Below, one piece after another: positions 59,696 to 64,000 of a stretch of 64,000 nt of DNA. Position numbers and translations under genes: made by a program. The stretch is from Jaapia argillacea MUCL 33604 (taxonomy: Eukaryota; Basidiomycota; Agaricomycetes; Jaapiales; Jaapiaceae): the NCBI GenBank assembly GCA_000697665.1, contig KL197709.1, positions 2,541,599 to 2,605,598 on the forward strand. Reading direction: 5' to 3'. The notes under the pieces were generated by a model, which saw only the letters and a list, made by a program, of their open reading frames with translations, did not search any database and was not told the DNA's origin. How positions within the stretch are numbered: the stretch's first letter is position 1; each line of letters starts with the position of its first letter.

Positions 59696-62600
59696 ATGGA
59701 AGTCGTTGATAGTGTCCGCGCCTGTATTGAAAATTGGGAAAGAGGTGGAGAATCGGAATGGTATGTATCTTTGACTTGACTTTACAGCTTCAAAATTGAC
59801 GCGATGTCCCAATTGTCAGCCGCAACACACTCATTCCACCCCACTGCAGTCCAACAGTCCCTGATTGTGTCGACGTTCTCTCTACTGTTTACCATACGCT
59901 TCTGGTCTCGACATTGCTGACCTGGTCTCCGAAGCACTCCCTTTCGTCAAATGCGCTCATTGCGTTTGTTCACTCTGTCCTTGATGCTCTGCCGTCTTCG
60001 TCTGCTCCTTCATCCAAAAGTCTCCGTGTCGCGGCATTCGGAGAGCTTCTTGTCGACACCATCTGGTCGGTCGAGGCTGCTATTGACGAAATCTTGGGCG
60101 AGGCCAAGGCAGCTATCACCAGCAATGAGCCCGCACCCGATCATGCTGCACTGTCGAAGACGAAACAGAATGCTGAGAAGGACAAGGAAACACTGTCTCA
60201 GATTGTCAAACACTTTCTGGTATGTCAGTCCCCTATTCCCTTGGTCCATTGACCCTCATTCATAGTAGTCGAGCGGGATCCTCGACCCAGGTGTATGCAG
60301 AGAACGACTCGACGCCGCATTACTCGCAAGCGTTGGCCTCGTTTCCGACAAATCTTCGTTTGACAAGAAGGAAATCAGGGCAAGAACCGGTCTCTTGTGC
60401 GTGTTCATACTGGTAGTTCGTTCCTCGGGGCGTGCCGGTTGATTGGCGCCACATTCAGTTACAAGCAGAACAAGTTCAATCTCTTGCGCGAGCAATCAGA
60501 GGGATACAGCAAACTCACGACTGAGCTCACCAGTAGCCTGGGTCCGCCTCACTCTACTGTGACTGGTTACCCAACAGAATCAACAGCTGCGATTGAAGCT
60601 CGTGCACGTCCGGTTTGGGAGAGGGTCGTCAGCCTCATCGGCTACTTTGACTTGGACCCGAACCGAGCTCTCGATATCATCCTTGACGTCTTCTCTGTTC
60701 ATATGGGCCCTCATTACAGCTTCTTCCTCGCGCTACTTTCATTCTCCCCGTGGGCAGCACAGTCTGGGGAGGGTTCGGAGCAGCAGGATAGTGCTGGTAT
60801 GATGGTGGACGAGGAGCCGAATAGTTATCGCGGGAAGTCGCTGGATGATATTCTGCTGATGGCTGAGGTTCGGTCGAATGGAGGGAAGCAGCCTCCACGG
60901 CGTATTGGGAGCAAACCTAGGGTGTTGGCTCAGGTACTGGGGTTTAAATTCAAGTACTATCAGGTGAATTGCCGAAACGTTGTAGATTTGCATTTGGGAG
61001 ACATCTAACACGTACCTCTTCAGTCACCGGACGTTACAGAAAACCCTTCCAAGAACCTCTACTTGATGAGCGCACTATTGATACGAGAAGGCCTCATCAC
61101 TCTCGAAGATTTGTATTCCCATGTGCGTCGACACGCTGGTTTCGTTGCTGTCCATAGACCCTGAAGCGCCCCCTTTCAGATAACGCCCAGCGACACCGAT
61201 ATGGAGAAGCTCCACAAAGATTACCTGGCATCAGTTGACGCCAGAATTGCGGGAGCAAAACTGAGCCAGCTCGCTTTGGCCGCTCCCCTGGAGTCGAGTG
61301 CATCAACCACACCCTCTAAACCACGTGCCGCCACACCCGCCGACGCCAAACCGACTACTGCAGAGCCCAAGCCTCCACCGAACCAGAAGCTTTATCTTCT
61401 CATCGCTTTGCTTGCGATTGGGGCTCTACGGCCGGCCTTTGCCATCATCTCCCAATATCCCTGGATAGTTGACGCCCATACCGAATTGGCGGACCTGATC
61501 ATTCGAGCTCTGAAAGAGTCCGTCTCCTCCCTCTATACGACCACATATCCGCCCAAGGAGCAGAACGCGACCTTTACCCAGCCTCGTGCTCGTTATGGAT
61601 CCAGTGGTCTAGCTGCTCCACCTCCCAGAAAGCCGCACCTGACACTCTGGGCTCCGACACCTCCACCGACTGCCCTCGTCGAGTTTGTATACTTCTACCC
61701 GTATTGGACGGAGCGAGTCCCTATATGCTCCACGTTGGATGATATCGCGGACGTAGTTGAACCACTGATGCGCTTCGTTGGACTTCATGTATCACGCGAT
61801 CCTATGTTCATGACCAAATTATTGCGTCTAGGACGCAGCCATCTGGCCACGACGGTGATTACCATCTGTGTATCTTATTCTGTAAATATATTCGTTTCTT
61901 ACCACCTAGTCTTCATTAACAGATCGTTATTGACCCTGAAACCAAGAGACCTGTCGGCCAACCCGATCCTGAACACCCCATTCGCAAGCTCTGGTTCAAG
62001 ATTTTACGGTTATATATGCTACCAGCTCTTCCGCTGATTCGAGGGAATGCAGTTTGTGCAGTGGAGGTTTGGAATATCATTAGGCAGTACGAAACTACCC
62101 TCCGATGGCGACTATATGGCGAATGGAAGACAAGCACCTACAAGTCGCACCCCGAGTTGCGCGTTCGGGCAGTTCAGGCGGATCGCGAGTCGAAAGGTAT
62201 CTTGCGACGGCTGTCCCTCAATACTATCGACACACTTTCCAGCACTGTCGCCAAATTGGCCCATTCCAACCCATGCATATTCTTCGCCAACGCCGTCAAC
62301 CAGATCATGGCATACGACAATATGGCTGCGGTCGTCATCCAAGCCTTACGATACGTTACGAATATGGGATTCGATGTTCTCGTTTATGTTGTCCTTGACG
62401 CTTTCTCGAATCCCCACAAAGATCGAGTCAAGGATGATGGAGTGAACACATCTGACTGGCTTCAGAGTATGTTCATCATACTCCGCTCATTCTTGCACGC
62501 TGACGGTCAGTTTTTCAGGTCTAGCTTCTTTCACAGGGATGCTCTTCCGCCGCTATAGCGCCGACCTCACACCGCTACTCAAATATATCGTTCATCAACT

Positions 62601-64000
62601 CTACAACCGGCAAACGACGGAGATTGTAGTCCTTCGTGAGCTCATCTGGAAAATGGCCGGAATCGAGCCTTTGCCCAGTTTGAGCGATTCGCAGATAGCA
62701 GCCATGGCAGGTGGACCTGCCCTCCGAATTGAGGCCGTTGCTTCCAATACCCGCGGAGCACGCCTTGACCCTGGTGACGCCACCTTGAAAGGCCCGCAGA
62801 GGTTAGGCAAAACTCTCTTGGATGCGTCGCTCGCGCTGCCTTTGCTCATCCAAGTCGCTCAACAACGTCAATCTTGTGTTTTCGATGCGAAAGACACACA
62901 TCTGAAGTCGCTTGCTAGTTTGTACGATGCTGTAGGTCGACATTATGCGAAACCATTCCACGTCCCTCACCATTGTACTTTTTTGTTTAGACGCACGGGG
63001 TGTTGCTTCAGTATTTAGAACTCCTCACCTCTCCGGCAGTCGTGTTGCCCCATGACTATGCTACGAAGGTTATCCCTTCTTTGGCCGAGCTGGGTGAGTT
63101 ATACGGCATTTGCGCGCCGATATGCATGCAGATTATCCGGCCTGTCCTACACGAGAAGTTATTGGTATGTTGGCTGCCTAGCATTTGGGGCTCCTACTGA
63201 TCTATCCTGTTGAGAAGGTGTCTGCACTAGCGATGCAAGAGCAGGAAAGAGTGGCCAGTGAAGAGGCCGAGAAGCGTCTCAAGGCCGCTCTGACCGCGAA
63301 ACGAGAACCCAGCACAACAACATCGCGGGTTGCGTCACCTAGTGCCGGGGAGGCCAGTGTATCCGCCGAGGGTCCAGCAGAAACCAAACAGTTGTCCGCA
63401 TCCAAAGGCGACGATGTGTCCATGGATTTGGCTGACACTTCTATTAACGGCCAAACATCGGCATTGTCGGAGGTTTGTGAGATTTCTAATTGTACCGTCC
63501 GTGGTTGGCTGATCCTCTTCGGCAGCAACCTTGGGTACCGGAACTCTTCGCACTCTTTGATGAAGTCAAGCGAGTTGCTCCTGCTAGTGCTATTGAAATC
63601 ATCGGGTGAGCATATTTCGTGATAGTTCTTACTTCATCAAATGGCTTACCTGTCATTATTCGTAGACCTGGTTTCTATCTCACCTTCTGGCAATTATCAA
63701 CGTATGATCTTGCTCCACCTGCTGGGAAATATGACGAAGAAGGGGCCACTCTGCGAGCTCTCAGTCGTGAAGAGGATAGCAAGTATCAAGCCGCCGATCG
63801 GTCCTCAGACCGAATGAGAAGGGCCATGGCGCCATCCCATCGCAGCCGACGGGATCGATATAATGCTTTCGCTCACATCTTAGCCCAAGAGTTCAAAGAG
63901 CAGGCGGCTTCTCGAGCATTCACACTCAAGCGTTTAGCTAAAGAGAAACTACATTGGTTCTCCCACAGTACGTTCTGTCCTTCACCTTCCGACTCGTTCT
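59696..64000 (+). CDS. THO2: THO complex subunit Tho2, 3' end beyond window
   Basis: Largest subunit of the nuclear THO/TREX complex, which couples transcription to mRNA export. I start at the ATG at 59696 (MEVVDSVRACIENWERGGES); exon 59788-59814 and a short 35-bp intron then lead to PTVPDCVDVLSTVYHTLLVS. Family blocks are NKFNLLREQSEGYSKL, VVSLIGYFDLDPNRALDIIL, VLAQVLGFKFKYYQ, SALLIREGLITLEDLYSH, LFFRYSADLTPLLKY-like sequence at 62540-62585, and ILRLYMLPALPLIRGNAVCA, YGEWKTSTYKSHPELRVRAV, LSSTVAKLAHSNPCIFFANA. Near the edge are FYLTFWQLSTYDLAPP and a basic stretch followed by FTLKRLAKEKLHWF. The gene runs off the right end, so the basic C-terminal tail is missing. Confidence 0.9.

Overview
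This is a eukaryotic nuclear window from a filamentous or yeast-like fungus, most likely a basidiomycete (Agaricomycotina; a Tremellomycete-like lineage would fit, but I cannot place it by search). Genes are close together, alternate freely between strands and are cut by many short introns, mostly 50-60 bp with GT-AG ends. The recognised proteins are fungal: Rat1, Tho2, Mrc1, Bem1, Cns1, Not3, Mpo1. A mitochondrial complex I subunit is present, so the organism respires with complex I. I found no rRNA, tRNA, CRISPR array, prophage or intact transposon.

Layout. 1-9.9 kb: an Fhl1-like FHA/forkhead factor (3' end cut by the window edge), the mitochondrial fission protein MTP18, eIF2B delta and the nuclear 5'-3' exonuclease Rat1. 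10.2-18.1 kb: an unusual lineage-type cluster of three related genes, a coiled-coil protein (-), an 888-residue internally duplicated protein (+) and a 797-residue repeat-rich paralogue (-). 18.7-25.5 kb: Sec22, the fatty-acid dioxygenase Mpo1, a short-chain dehydrogenase and a Rab-like GTPase with a large insert. 26-34.2 kb: ribosomal proteins eS7, uS8 and eS17, the Hsp90 co-chaperone Cns1/TTC4, L-2-hydroxyglutarate dehydrogenase and complex I NDUFA12. 34.7-49.5 kb: Bem1 scaffold, Not3, mitochondrial bL12m, AMMECR1, a PPR protein and uL3. 50.8-64 kb: checkpoint mediator Mrc1/claspin, a six-hairpin glycosidase and Tho2 (cut by the right edge).

Most genes are conserved housekeeping genes, weighted towards making and handling RNA and protein (Rat1, Tho2, Not3, eIF2B delta, four cytosolic ribosomal proteins, one mitochondrial one). 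Divergent gene pairs separated by 150-420 bp are common, notably uS8/eS17.

The most interesting part is the 10.2-18.1 kb cluster. Exon sizes of 15, 94 or 91, and 56 nt recur in three copies of the same module on both strands. One gene carries two copies in one continuous frame, and two otherwise different genes share a C-terminal tail. A second theme is micro-exons: coding exons of 3, 10, 12, 14 and 15 nt occur in at least seven genes, and for uS8 the 12-nt exon is needed to give the family length of 130 residues.
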